A DNA stretch of 64,000 nt from Hymenobacter fodinae (GCF_004745825.1 NZ_SRLA01000003.1:620001-684000), one strand, 5' to 3'. Counted from the first letter of the stretch, positions 9,416 to 18,328 are shown. The notes: generated by a model not told the origin, from the letters alone. Numbers and translations are program-made.

Positions 9416-9646
9416 CTATAACTTTGTCCACTGGTGATGATTGCCAGCCGGGCAGTTAAAAGCGGCAGGCGTACTTTTGGATTTGACCAATGTCGCGCAC
9501 TTCTTGCACTGGTAGTTGGTAGGCCCCACTTCGCCAAGGTCTGTCCATTGATGATGTCCTCCTCCGGGGCAGTTGAAAACAGCGGGTGTAGTATTGTTTG
9601 TGAGATGCGTCTTACACTTTTTGCACTGATAGTTTTTTATTTTCAA
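9416..9646 (-). CDS. Tandem zinc-ribbon-like small protein
   Basis: A 76-residue protein built from two copies of a roughly 35-residue unit: YQCKKC, then a spacer, then FNCPxGxHHQW. Each unit supplies CxxC, a single Cys and a His pair, enough for one zinc site. The start codon appears to be TTG at 9646, since an in-frame stop lies shortly upstream and no ATG intervenes. It is immediately upstream of, and probably co-expressed with, the PD-(D/E)XK-like gene. Function is unknown; nucleic-acid binding or acting as a partner of the nuclease are possibilities only. Confidence 0.65.
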   Translation of the reverse strand: MKIKNYQCKKCKTHLTNNTTPAVFNCPGGGHHQWTDLGEVGPTNYQCKKCATLVKSKSTPAAFNCPAGNHHQWTKL

Positions 9647-9763
9647 TTGTTGGATTTTTTGGTTGGGATGAGAGCAAAGCTAATGCAAATTGCCCGTACG
9701 AGGCGTTTGAGAAAGAATGCAGTAACATGACCGCTGATAGCAAAACACGTCGCAGTTCAAGTA

Positions 9764-10363
9764 TCAGGTTTCGACGGCAGAACGAGTGGGCAGAATGGGA
9801 AACCACCGCGCTACGGCCCCAGCGTAGAGCCGACTCGTGCCGTAGGCCAGCGGCAGGCTCAGCAACAGGGGCACCAGCACGTCGCTGGGATAATGCACGC
9901 CTAAGTACAGACGGCTGTAGGCTACCAGCGTGGCCCACGGCAGCAGCACCCACGCCAGCCAGGGCAGCCGGTGCCGGGCCGTGAACAGCAAGTAGAAAGC
10001 CAGCGCAAACGCATTGGCCGCGTGCGACGACACGAACCCATACAGCCCGCCCCGGTAGCCGTGCAGCAAGTGTAGCTGACTAGCTAGGCCGGGCTCGTGG
10101 CTGGGCCGCAGCCGCAACACCCAAGGCTTGAGCAGGCCCGACGCCAGCTGGTCACTGGCCAGGATGAGCACGGCAATCAGCGGCACCAACACCCAGGCCC
10201 GCCGGCCGAAGCTACGACCCAGCACCACCAGCAACGCGGCGTAGCTGGGCACCCAGGTAACCCGCTGGCTTGCCCACCACATCACCGCGTCCCAGAACGG
10301 CGTGTGGTGGCCATTGGCCAGCAGCAGCAGGCGTGTATCCAGAAGTTGAAGCTGTTCAAGCAT
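9764..10363 (-). CDS. PAP2-family membrane phosphatase
   Basis: A 199-residue multi-helix membrane protein with all three motifs of the acid phosphatase/PAP2 superfamily: KPWVLRLRP (K-x6-RP), SSHAANAF (a variant of PSGH) and SRLYLGVHYPSDV (SR-x5-H-x3-D). Such enzymes dephosphorylate undecaprenyl pyrophosphate or phosphatidate-type lipids at the membrane. The ATG at 10363 (MLEQLQLLDTRLLLLANG) is chosen because the upstream open frame is non-homologous and overlaps the ClC gene region. It sits downstream of the ClC gene on the same strand. Confidence 0.9.
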   Translation of the reverse strand: MLEQLQLLDTRLLLLANGHHTPFWDAVMWWASQRVTWVPSYAALLVVLGRSFGRRAWVLVPLIAVLILASDQLASGLLKPWVLRLRPSHEPGLASQLHLLHGYRGGLYGFVSSHAANAFALAFYLLFTARHRLPWLAWVLLPWATLVAYSRLYLGVHYPSDVLVPLLLSLPLAYGTSRLYAGAVARWFPILPTRSAVET

Positions 10364-10412
10364 CGAGATGGAAGCGACGCCAGGCGCGTTAGCCCGGCAA
10401 GTGACGGAACAT

Positions 10413-11723
10413 CTAGCGGGGCGGTGGCAGCTGGTGCAGTGCGCCCAGGCGGCGGCCCTGTTGTCGCCCCAGCAGCGGGTGCTTGGCCTGCCCGATAACC
10501 TGCGCGGTATAGATGCCGCTGTGACCCGAAAACAGGTAGGCCACCACGCAGCTGATACCCAGGTAAATACCCGCGTGGGTGCCAAACAGCTCCAGGCCCA
10601 TCAGCAGGCAGGCCAGCGGTGTATTCGCGGCCCCGCTGAACACGCCCACGAAGCCCATGCCCGCCAGCAGCGCCACCGGCAGCGGCAGCACCCCGGCCAG
10701 CGCTGAGCCCAGCGCCGCCCCGATGAAAAACAGCGGCGTGACTTCCCCGCCCTTGAAGCCCGCGCCCAGCGTGAGGGCCGTCAGGGCCAGCTTCAGGGCG
10801 AAGTCCTGGATGGGGAGCGGGTGCCCGAAGGCCTCCACGATGACCGGCACCCCCAGGCCCTCGTAGCGGCTGGTGCCCAGTGCCCACATGCTAGCCGCCA
10901 CCAGCACCCCACCCAGCACCGGCCGCAGCGGCGCGTAGCCGATGCGCCCGAACTGTTTGCTCAGCCCGTGCGTGAGCGTGGCGAAGCCGCTGGCCGTGAG
11001 CCCGAACAGCGCCCCGGCCAGCAGCGCGCAGCCCAGCCCCAGAGCCGTGAGCGGCATCGAGGCCAACTCGGGGTAGGGCGTGTGCCCCACGCCCCAGGCC
11101 CGCGTCACGGCATCGGCCACCACGGCGGCCAGAAAGCTCGGTAGGATGGCCTCGTAGCGCATCGAGCCCAGCAAAAACACTTCCAGCCCGAACACGGCCC
11201 CGGCCAGCGGCGTGCCGAAGACCGAGGCAAAGCCCGCGCTCATGCCCGCGATGAGCAGCAGGCGCCGCTCGCGCCGGGGCAGCCAGCGGCTCAGCTGGTC
11301 GGCCAGGGCCCCGCCCATCTGCACGGCCGTGCCCTCGCGCCCGGCCGAGCCGCCGAAAAGATGCGTGACGAGCGTGCCGCCCAGCACCAGCGGCACCAGC
11401 CGCAGCGGAATAAGTTCTCCGGGGGCGTGGATTTCGTCCAGAATCAGGTTGTTGCCCTTCACCACCCGGTTGCCGAAATGGTGGTAGGCCAGGCCCACCA
11501 GCAGGCCGCCCACCGGCAGCAGCGCCAGCGCCCAGGGGTGCGCTTCGCGCCACGTAGTAACCGCCTCCAGCGCTACCAGAAAGCCCGCCGAGGCTGTACC
11601 CGCCAGCGCCCCTACGAGCGCGGCCAGCAGCAGCCAGCGCAGCACAAATAAGACCGTGAATGTAGTGGGGAGAGCCCGCAGCCGGGCAGGCAGCAGGCGA
11701 GGGAGGAAAGCAGGAGAAGCCAT
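10413..11723 (-). CDS. ClC-family chloride channel/antiporter
   Basis: A 436-residue polytopic membrane protein of the ClC family. The selectivity-filter motif GGSAGREGTAVQMG is intact, and the second filter region GGEVTPLFFIGAALG corresponds to GxFxPxL with Val-Thr in place of Phe-x. There is no C-terminal CBS pair, as in many short bacterial ClCs. It could be a chloride/proton antiporter or a fluoride-type transporter; the first-filter Glu next to Arg (REG) favours the classic gated type. The ATG at 11723 begins MASPAFLPRLL. Confidence 0.92.
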   Translation of the reverse strand: MASPAFLPRLLPARLRALPTTFTVLFVLRWLLLAALVGALAGTASAGFLVALEAVTTWREAHPWALALLPVGGLLVGLAYHHFGNRVVKGNNLILDEIHAPGELIPLRLVPLVLGGTLVTHLFGGSAGREGTAVQMGGALADQLSRWLPRRERRLLLIAGMSAGFASVFGTPLAGAVFGLEVFLLGSMRYEAILPSFLAAVVADAVTRAWGVGHTPYPELASMPLTALGLGCALLAGALFGLTASGFATLTHGLSKQFGRIGYAPLRPVLGGVLVAASMWALGTSRYEGLGVPVIVEAFGHPLPIQDFALKLALTALTLGAGFKGGEVTPLFFIGAALGSALAGVLPLPVALLAGMGFVGVFSGAANTPLACLLMGLELFGTHAGIYLGISCVVAYLFSGHSGIYTAQVIGQAKHPLLGRQQGRRLGALHQLPPPR

Positions 11724-11881
11724 GAGCGCGAACGAAATGATGAGCTACCCGACGCGGCCACCAGGGCCAGTCGGTTTCGTAGGAATCATCAGCGCGGCGC
11801 GGGAAGCGCCGGCGGTTCGCGGTGGAAATCCATCACCGTTGAGTGGGCAAAGATATACGATGTGGAAATTATATGAAACGG

Positions 11882-12643
11882 TTACCCCACCAAGTGAATG
11901 CGGCGCTTCAGCTCATCCTTGCAGGAACGGCTTACCGGCACATACTCTTTTCCTAGCAGCACGCTGCTTTCCTCGTAGGCCTGCACGTGGTCCAGGTTTA
12001 CGATGTGGGAGCGGTGGGTCTTGAAAAACTGGTCGGGCAGCTTCTGCTCCAATTCCTTAAGGGTGGAATCAAACACGAAGTTTTCCTTCACGGTGTGCAG
12101 GCGCACGTAGTTCTGCAGGGCTTCGAAATACAGGATGTCGCTAAGCAGTACTTTGACATGGCCTGAGCCTTTGCGCACGAACAAGTAGTCCTTGAACTTG
12201 GGGCAGCGCTCGGCCGCGCCCAGCACTTCCGAACCGGCGTCGGCCGTATCCAGCATCGGCCCCACCGGCCCGGCCTGGTAGGCATTGAAGAGAGCCAGCT
12301 CAATCTGCACCCGCAGCGAATCATCGGTGAAGGGCTTGATCAGAAAGCCGTAAGGCTGGGCCAGCTTGGCCCGGTTCAGAGTGGCCGAGTCGGAGCGGGC
12401 CGTGAGAAACACCACCGGCACGGCAAACTGCCGCCGCACGAGCAGCGCGGCCGCGATGCCGTCGCAGTCGCCGGCAATGTTGATGTCCATCAGTACCAGT
12501 TCCGCGGGCTGGGTGGCCAGCACGCTCAGCGCCTCGTCGCTGTTGTCCACGGGTGGCAGGGGCGTGTGGCCCAGCCGGACCAGGGCGCGTTCAATTTCGG
12601 CGGCAATCAGCAGTTCGTCTTCAACAATGAGGATGGTAGCCAT
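11882..12643 (-). CDS. LytTR-family response regulator
   Basis: A 253-residue regulator. The receiver domain begins MATILIVEDELLIAAEIERAL, with the phospho-acceptor Asp in LVLMDINIAG and the conserved Lys in LIKPF. The C-terminal LytTR DNA-binding domain runs from about residue 150 (FKDYLFVRKGSGHVKVLLSDI) to the end, with FKTHRSHIVNLDHV. It lies 34 bases after the TPR kinase in the same direction, so the pair forms a two-component system. Target genes are unknown; LytTR regulators often control cell-envelope or extracellular functions. Confidence 0.93.
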   Translation of the reverse strand: MATILIVEDELLIAAEIERALVRLGHTPLPPVDNSDEALSVLATQPAELVLMDINIAGDCDGIAAALLVRRQFAVPVVFLTARSDSATLNRAKLAQPYGFLIKPFTDDSLRVQIELALFNAYQAGPVGPMLDTADAGSEVLGAAERCPKFKDYLFVRKGSGHVKVLLSDILYFEALQNYVRLHTVKENFVFDSTLKELEQKLPDQFFKTHRSHIVNLDHVQAYEESSVLLGKEYVPVSRSCKDELKRRIHLVG

Positions 12644-12677
12644 AGGGTGGGATAAGGGACGAGGAGACGGGCCAGCG

Positions 12678-14528
12678 TTACGCGCTGGCCACGACTACCT
12701 GGGTGCCCGTGGGAAGAAGGGGAACGGTCGACACGCTGGCTTTTAGCTGTCGAGCAAGGGTAGTAACCAACTGCAAGCCCAACGAATGAGTTTCGGGCGC
12801 CGATTCTGCCACTGGTAATCCGGCCCCGTTATCCTGCACCGTCAGCTGAAAGCCGGCGGCGGTCTGTTCCAAGGCAACATGCAGCTGCCCGCGGTTTATG
12901 TCCCGGAAGGCATGCTTGTAGGCGTTGGTTACCAACTCATTGACCACAAGGCCCAAGGCACTGGCTTCTTTGGGGTCCATTACCAGCGGGGCCAGGCTGC
13001 TGGTCAGCTGGATGCGCTGCTGAGGCGTGGTGAGCGAGCGGTGCAGAGATTCCAGCAACTCGCCCAGGTACTCGTTCATGCGCACCTGCGAGAGGTTGTC
13101 AGCCCGGTACAGAAACTCGTGCACCAAGGCCATGCTCTGGATGCGGGCTTGCGAACTGGCCAGGGCCTGCTGCAGTACGGGGTCGGGCAGGGTGCTGCGC
13201 TGCCAGGCCAGCAGGCTGCTGACCAACTGCAGGTTGTTCTTGACGCGGTGGTGAATTTCCTGCAGCAACACTTCCTTCTCGGCCACAGCCCGGCAGTTGG
13301 CCTGGTTGGCCAGGGCCAACAGGGCTTTCTGCCGCCGCAGCCGCCAGTACAGGCCCCCACCCACGCCCACGGTCGTGGCAAGGCCGCCCAGCAGCAGCCA
13401 GAGTGAGTGCAGCTGGGCCTGCTGGCTGCGCTGTTCAAACTCAGCCGCCTTTTTTTGCTCGGTGAGCAGCTGCACGTCGTAGCGCACCTGCAGCTGGGCC
13501 AGGGCCTGCGCCTTGTTGCCGTTGAAGAGCGAATCGCACAGATCCTCAGCCCGGGCGTCGAGCTCATCCGCACGAGCGGGACGCTTCTGGTCGGCATAGG
13601 CCCAGGCAAGGCTGGAGAGGGCATCCGCTTCGTACTCGGGCATTTTCTCCGCGCGGGCCAGGGCCAGGGCCAGCTCCGCCGTGCGCTGGGCAGCCCGGGG
13701 CCGACCCTGCAGGCGATACACGCGCGCCAGCGAAAGCGCCGAGCTGGCTGCCTGCGGCTGGTAACGGTAGCGCTGCATGATGCGCAGGGCCCGCTGCATG
13801 TTCGTGGCCGCGGCCGCCAAGCTGGCCCGCGAGCGGGGCATCAGCTTGGCATAAACTTCGCCCCGAAACTGGTACACGTAACCCAGGCCCCGGGCGTCGG
13901 CCGCGCGCTGCATGTAAGGCAAAGCCCGCGTGGCGTAGTGAAGCACCGAATCGTAGCGCTGCAGCACCAGGAAGGTATTGGCCAGGTTCAGCAGCAGGCC
14001 ACCCCGCTCGCGGGGCCCTACCGAGGGGGTAGCGGCCTGCTGCCGGTAGGCCTGGCGCAGGTAGCGCAGGCCACCGGCCGCATCCTTGGTATCCACGGCC
14101 ACCAGGCCCAGGCACTGGGTGAAGCGCCACTGGTCGCGGGGCCGGTGCGCACGAGTGAGCTTCACGCCCTGCTGGCTGTAGTGCATGGCGGCCACGTAGT
14201 CGGCAGCCCGCTCACAGTTTACCACCAGCTGATACAAGGCGTCGGCTGCCCCTGACCAGTCAAGCCGGCGCCGGGCAAACGTTACTGCCTGCTCCCCTAC
14301 CCGGCGACCTTCGGCCACATCCTGGGCAAATAGCATATCGCTTAAAGCCAACAGCGCCTGAAAGCGAGCAGAGTCTGGCAGCGTGGCGTGGCGCACCAAG
14401 GCCCGCAGCGAGTCGATGGTCTGCGGCGTCTTAGGCGTCCTACTGGAAGATGGCGTCCGGGTATTGGCCAGGGCGCCGGGGCTGACGAGTAGCAGGCCGA
14501 GCACGGCCCAGATAGCTCCGCCCTTCAC
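12678..14528 (-). CDS. TPR-containing sensor histidine kinase (HisKA_2 type)
   Basis: A 616-residue kinase with a signal sequence (AVLGLLLVSPGALA), a periplasmic array of tetratricopeptide-like repeats over roughly residues 35-365, one transmembrane helix (LWLLLGGLATTVGVGGGLYW), then a HisKA_2 dimerisation domain with EIHHRVKNNLQLVSSLL (phosphorylated His in the HH pair) and a HATPase with NELVTNAYKHAF and DNGAGLP. The start is GTG at 14528. This architecture is common in Bacteroidota and pairs with the LytTR regulator directly downstream. Confidence 0.92.
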   Translation of the reverse strand: MKGGAIWAVLGLLLVSPGALANTRTPSSSRTPKTPQTIDSLRALVRHATLPDSARFQALLALSDMLFAQDVAEGRRVGEQAVTFARRRLDWSGAADALYQLVVNCERAADYVAAMHYSQQGVKLTRAHRPRDQWRFTQCLGLVAVDTKDAAGGLRYLRQAYRQQAATPSVGPRERGGLLLNLANTFLVLQRYDSVLHYATRALPYMQRAADARGLGYVYQFRGEVYAKLMPRSRASLAAAATNMQRALRIMQRYRYQPQAASSALSLARVYRLQGRPRAAQRTAELALALARAEKMPEYEADALSSLAWAYADQKRPARADELDARAEDLCDSLFNGNKAQALAQLQVRYDVQLLTEQKKAAEFEQRSQQAQLHSLWLLLGGLATTVGVGGGLYWRLRRQKALLALANQANCRAVAEKEVLLQEIHHRVKNNLQLVSSLLAWQRSTLPDPVLQQALASSQARIQSMALVHEFLYRADNLSQVRMNEYLGELLESLHRSLTTPQQRIQLTSSLAPLVMDPKEASALGLVVNELVTNAYKHAFRDINRGQLHVALEQTAAGFQLTVQDNGAGLPVAESAPETHSLGLQLVTTLARQLKASVSTVPLLPTGTQVVVASA

Positions 14529-14730
14529 GCGGTAACGAATTGAAGGTAAGGTAATGACGGATATAAGGGTTGTGTAGACATAGCGGGGTGGTAGTAGAGC
14601 CTCTCCCCTCCCCCACCGTTAAGCGCAGTATTGGGAAAAGGCAAGAGCGGGAAACGGAACGGCCAGCTCAACCACGGAAGGTGAGCCGGCCGCTATACGT
14701 ATGGAATAGCCCTGGGATACCAGCGCTGCC

Positions 14731-15423
14731 CTATTTTTTAGGTGCCATCATCTGGCGGATCTGCTTTTTCATCGCCTTCTGCAGCTGTGCTTCGTGCTCC
14801 TGCCGAAAGCGATTCAGAATGTTATGAATGATATCCGGGGCCGACGCGCCCCCGCCCAGGATAAAGCCGAGCTGGGTGAAATACTGCTGGTGGTCGGCCG
14901 TGATGCGCAGGGTGGTCGTCTTCTTCTCTGCCGAAGGCACGAACAGCTGCGCCAGGTCAAGCTCCCCACCCGCCGTGACCGGTGTGGCAACGGGCAACTC
15001 CTCCTCGGCTTCCTCCCCGACTTCTTCTTCCGGCGCGCTGGCCGGAGCTGGCGAAGGCAGTGGTGCGGGGGCGGCCGCGCGGGGCTCCTCCCCTACTGGT
15101 GCCGGCGCCGCTGCTGCGGGTTCTACCGCCTGAACGGGTGCCGCGGGTACGGCCGCCACCTCTGGCGCAGGCGTCGCCTTTTTTCCCGCTGGTTCCTTTG
15201 CCGCAGCGGGGGGAGCGACTTCAGCCGCGGGGGGCATCGACGGCGCGGCAGGAGTCTCCGCAACGGCAGCTGCGGATGCTTCAGCGGGCGCCGGTGCCGG
15301 CGCCACTGGCCGGGGGGCGTCGCCCATCAGGCTGAAAGCAGCAACGCCCGAGGTGAGGGCAGCAAGTTCACGCTGGCGCCGCTCGGCCGCGGCTTCTTTG
15401 GATTCAGTGGTTTTCTTGGCCAT
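14731..15423 (-). CDS. DUF3408-like RHH partition protein (ParB analogue)
   Basis: A 230-residue protein with a long Ala/Pro/Glu-rich, probably disordered linker (about residues 25-165) and a compact C-terminal domain: TTTLRITADHQQYFTQLGF, then SAPDIIHNILNRFRQEHE. The strand-helix-helix pattern fits a ribbon-helix-helix DNA-binding fold like those in Bacteroides TraB/DUF3408 proteins. It follows parA by 11 bases and is probably co-transcribed. By analogy with ParA plus small RHH partners (such as delta/omega), it may bind the octamer repeats upstream of parA. That link is inference; the gene itself looks real. Confidence 0.75.
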   Translation of the reverse strand: MAKKTTESKEAAAERRQRELAALTSGVAAFSLMGDAPRPVAPAPAPAEASAAAVAETPAAPSMPPAAEVAPPAAAKEPAGKKATPAPEVAAVPAAPVQAVEPAAAAPAPVGEEPRAAAPAPLPSPAPASAPEEEVGEEAEEELPVATPVTAGGELDLAQLFVPSAEKKTTTLRITADHQQYFTQLGFILGGGASAPDIIHNILNRFRQEHEAQLQKAMKKQIRQMMAPKK

Positions 15424-15434
15424 GGGAGCGGGCG

Positions 15435-16250
15435 TTATTTAGCGTTGTCGTCGAGGGTTTCAAGGGCAGCGGGGGCCGGCTGCTCGAATTCCGTGGGCGT
15501 GAAGTCAATGGTCTTGCCCGAGGGGGTAACCGTGCCCTTGCCGAGCACCAATTCCAGAATCTCCGTAATCAGGCTGCCCAGGCCGAGTTTGCCCAACTCC
15601 TTTTCCGGCATGGGGAACATCGTGGAGCGCTTGTCCTTGATGCTGACCAGCGACTCTACCCGGCTGTTGAGCAGCGGATAGCCCTTTTCACGAAACAGCT
15701 CGGCGGTCTTCGTGTAAACCGTCCGTTTCTCCGCCTTGAGGAATTTGTTCCAGAAGGCGTAAAAGCCTGCCAGGTTGGATTCCGGCCGCTGCTTATGGGT
15801 GAAGTTGCCCAGGATGTGCATGTAGGACATCGTGGAGGCAATGGTTCCCATATCCGGCTCCATGGGCAGGAAGATATAATCTACCCGCTCCAATAGCTCG
15901 CTCAACCCCACAACGTTGACCGTACCAGGCGTATCCACCAGGATAAAGTCGAACTCCTTCTCGGCCAGGGTGTCAATCGCCTCAACGGCCTTTTCAACGC
16001 TCGAAATAGCAATCGGGTAAGGCGTTACCCCTTGCTTGATGAGCCGCTCCTGAAAAGCCACGTCGGATTGCAGAAGCTGCTGCTCGTGGCTGCGGTAGGC
16101 GTGCAAGGTGTTCTGCGGATAGTCGCAGTCAAGCATCGCCACTTTGTAACCGTAGAGATAGCAGAGCGCCGAGGCGACGTGCGTGCCGATGGTGGATTTG
16201 CCAGCCCCACCCTTCTGAGTGGCAAAGGCAATTACCCGAGTGTTTTTCAT
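15435..16250 (-). CDS. parA: ParA-family partition ATPase
   Basis: A 271-residue cytoplasmic Walker-type ATPase. The deviant Walker A box is KGGAGKST at about residues 13-20 (RVIAFATQKGGAGKSTIGTHVASAL), Walker A' is VAMLDCDYPQ, and Walker B is FDFILVDTPGT. It lacks an N-terminal HTH, so it belongs to the short ParA class that relies on a separate regulator. It is transcribed away from the mob genes; the DUF3408-like gene follows in the same operon and a repeat-rich putative centromere lies just upstream. It is the counterpart of TraA in Bacteroides conjugative elements. Confidence 0.93.
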   Translation of the reverse strand: MKNTRVIAFATQKGGAGKSTIGTHVASALCYLYGYKVAMLDCDYPQNTLHAYRSHEQQLLQSDVAFQERLIKQGVTPYPIAISSVEKAVEAIDTLAEKEFDFILVDTPGTVNVVGLSELLERVDYIFLPMEPDMGTIASTMSYMHILGNFTHKQRPESNLAGFYAFWNKFLKAEKRTVYTKTAELFREKGYPLLNSRVESLVSIKDKRSTMFPMPEKELGKLGLGSLITEILELVLGKGTVTPSGKTIDFTPTEFEQPAPAALETLDDNAK

Positions 16251-16297
16251 TAGGTGAGTGGTTTTAAAAAAGTGGTAGTCGGTTCATAATGCGTCAA

Positions 16298-16777
16298 TGC
16301 TTCAAAGTTGCAATGTGTCAATGAAGCATTGACTCTTTGCTTCTGTGCTTCAGAGCTTCTAACTGTTCACGAGTCGCTGAAGCAAAGAAGCAAGGCATCA
16401 AAGATACATAGCCTCGTTGAATTATCGAAGTATCGAAGCAGACTGTCAGCGCATCAATACTTCAATGCTTCAATGAAGCATTGAAGTATTGATTAAATTG
16501 AAGCGCCGAAGTAATGAAGCACTGAAGCAAAAAAATAAAACTTTGAGAAACCTGTAGTGAAGCAATGAAGCGCCGAAGCACAGAAGCAATAGTAACGTGG
16601 CAATTTTACAAGTAGTATAAAAGCTACATGTGAAGCAATGAAGCACCGATTCTTTGAAGCAGAAATTGCAGTAGATAGTAGCAATGTGTATTCAAATGTT
16701 CTGGTCCTTCATCACCAAGTTTAATTCGTGTTTTAAGTGCTTCATTGAAGCAAGGAAGCAATGATGCAAAGAAGCGC
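16298..16777. repeat. 8-bp-phased TGAAGCA repeat array (putative centromere)
   Basis: At least 14 exact copies of TGAAGCA (either strand) occur between 16298 and 16752, plus many one-base variants. In several blocks they are spaced exactly eight bases apart: 16499-16530 and 16558-16589 (four units each), 16631-16646 (two) and 16746-16777 (four). Both orientations occur. The block sits directly upstream of parA. Tandem short repeats beside a ParA/RHH pair are typical of plasmid centromeres; the role is inferred. Confidence 0.8.
16453..16493. repeat. 41-bp perfect palindrome inside the octamer array
   Basis: Two 20-base arms, starting ATCAATACTTCAATG and pairing perfectly with ...CATTGAAGTATTGAT, are separated by one base. 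Each arm contains octamer units in opposite orientation, so the array changes direction here. It may be the loading point for the partition protein or an operator for parA. Confidence 0.85.
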
Positions 16778-16847
16778 GCTAGTTATAGTCCTAGCCCCAT
16801 TCAACGTCCTCGTTCAATATGCTCGTTCATCAACCAGCAGCAAGCCA

Positions 16848-16888
16848 TGTCATTGTCCGGACAAACTTCGTTTGCCCAAACAATGACA
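16848..16888. other. Candidate oriT hairpin
   Basis: Nested inverted repeats: outer arms TGTCATTGT (16848-16856) and ACAATGACA (16880-16888) are perfect, with inner arms CAAAC (16862-16866) and GTTTG (16870-16874). It lies 117 bases upstream of the first mobilisation gene, where Bacteroidetes plasmids often place oriT. The nick site is not identified. Confidence 0.5.
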
Positions 16889-17004
16889 CCGCCATGTTCG
16901 CAGGCTCACATAGCTTGGCTTGCTAGCTCTAGCTGCTTAGATTTGCGTGAATGGTGAACATTACTATTCAGTAGCCATTCTTCACGAAGCGCCGTAAGTA
17001 GCTT

Positions 17005-17328
17005 ATGGAATCAGAGAAGCCAGATGAAACAACTGCCGAGGCTGCGCGCACTTTGCGCATTGATGTGCGCGTAAGCCCGGATGAGAAAAAGGAGCTGCAG
17101 GAGAAGGCTATGGCTGCTGGCTACAAGAAGGTATCAGCGTATTTGCGGGACGTTGGACGGGGGGTAGAGATAAAAGAAAGCGTACCGGCGGAGTTGCGAC
17201 GGCAGCTGGTTGGCATTGGTACTAACCTTAATCAGATTGCGCGTCTGGCACAGGCTGGTAAGTCGTTTAGCAACCATGAGGCGCAGCTGTTGGAGGCGCT
17301 GACAATTATTAGAGGCTACCTGATATGA
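17005..17328 (+). CDS. MobC/MobA-like RHH relaxosome accessory protein
   Basis: A 107-residue protein with an N-terminal strand and helices fitting a ribbon-helix-helix fold (LRIDVRVSPDEKKELQEKA, then KKVSAYLRDVG) and a C-terminal segment RRQLVGIGTNLNQIARLAQ characteristic of bacterial mobilisation proteins of the MobC type. It would bind oriT and help the relaxase nick. Its stop overlaps the relaxase start (ATGA), so the two are coupled. The putative oriT hairpin lies just upstream. Confidence 0.88.
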   Translation: MESEKPDETTAEAARTLRIDVRVSPDEKKELQEKAMAAGYKKVSAYLRDVGRGVEIKESVPAELRRQLVGIGTNLNQIARLAQAGKSFSNHEAQLLEALTIIRGYLI

Positions 17329-18194
17329 TTGCGAAAACAACCACGGGTAACGACTTTGAGGGCGCGCTGACTTACGGGGCTGGGCAGCGGCAGGGGAGGG
17401 GTAAGGAGCCAGGGGAGGCGCCACTTTTAGTGGTCTCCAACGTAATTCCAGGAAGCCCGAAAGAGATGGCGCAGGATATGCAGGCCGTGGCGGCACGGAG
17501 CAAGCGCGTGCGGAAACCCGTGTGGCATACGGTCCTTTCGTGGAAGGCCGGGGAAGCCGTGAGTCAGGCGCAAAAGGTGGCGGCGGCCAAGCGCTATTGT
17601 GAGTTGATGGGAGCACCGATTGATCGGCACCAGGTGGTCGTGTATGAGCACCGGGACAAGCAGCACGCCCACGTGCACATCTACCTGAACCGGGTGCCGA
17701 TTGACGGCGGCCCGGCGTTGCGAACGGATAATAATTTCTACCGGCAGCCAGCCGTCACGCGGCAGATAAGCCAGGAGCTGGGCATGGACCCGCTACCCGA
17801 AAGGCGGCGTAGTTTGAAGACACTAGACCCAACCAAGGAGGCAGCGCGGCAGCGGGTAAGTCAGGCGTTGGCGCAGTTGCTGCGTCAGTCGGATAGGGAA
17901 GGGGAGCAGTGGCTGGCTTTGCAATTGCAAAAACTAGCCATCGAGATTCGCTACACCCACGACAAGGGCGGGGTATTGCGCGGCGTCAGCTTTGAAACGG
18001 AAGGAGTGGCCCTGCGGGGCCAGGAAGTAGGCTACAAAGGGGCGCAGCTGCGGGAGGCCCTGGCGGCATCCGTGATGCCGGTTATGGAGCCGGAAGCTGA
18101 GCGGAAGGCTCGTCCCAAGGTATCAACCACGCTGCCTCAGCCGGCGCCGCCTGTACGGCCGAAGCAAGCCCGCCGGAAGGGGCGTAGACAGTAG
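17325..18194 (+). CDS. MobB-like HUH relaxase
   Basis: A 289-residue relaxase/mobilisation nuclease. The start MIAKTTTGNDFEGALTYG is the usual Bacteroidetes MobB N-terminus, with a candidate catalytic Tyr at residue 17. The metal-binding His triad is HAHVH at residues 114-118 within QHAHVHIYLNRV. The protein would cut oriT and pilot the strand during transfer. It overlaps the accessory gene by four bases. The C-terminus is short and basic (ARRKGRRQ), with no primase or helicase domain. Confidence 0.92.
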   Translation: MIAKTTTGNDFEGALTYGAGQRQGRGKEPGEAPLLVVSNVIPGSPKEMAQDMQAVAARSKRVRKPVWHTVLSWKAGEAVSQAQKVAAAKRYCELMGAPIDRHQVVVYEHRDKQHAHVHIYLNRVPIDGGPALRTDNNFYRQPAVTRQISQELGMDPLPERRRSLKTLDPTKEAARQRVSQALAQLLRQSDREGEQWLALQLQKLAIEIRYTHDKGGVLRGVSFETEGVALRGQEVGYKGAQLREALAASVMPVMEPEAERKARPKVSTTLPQPAPPVRPKQARRKGRRQ

Positions 18195-18328
18195 GGGCAG
18201 GGCAGGGGGTGTCACCCTTCGTGTGCTGAGCGTGCACCTCACCGCTGACTTTGAACCGCTCGTCAAGTAATCCGTGCCAGAGGTAAGGCGGGGCGGTAAG
18301 TTGCTTGATTCACCAAGCGGTTCAAGCA

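Noticed and set aside
16298-16777. CRISPR array
   Set aside because: Repeats are only 7-8 bases, lie in both orientations and lack spacers of constant length. No cas gene is nearby.
18305-18328. TTG start for the coupling protein
   Set aside because: An ATG at 18329 gives a normal N-terminus just before the first membrane helix; the upstream extension adds nothing recognisable.
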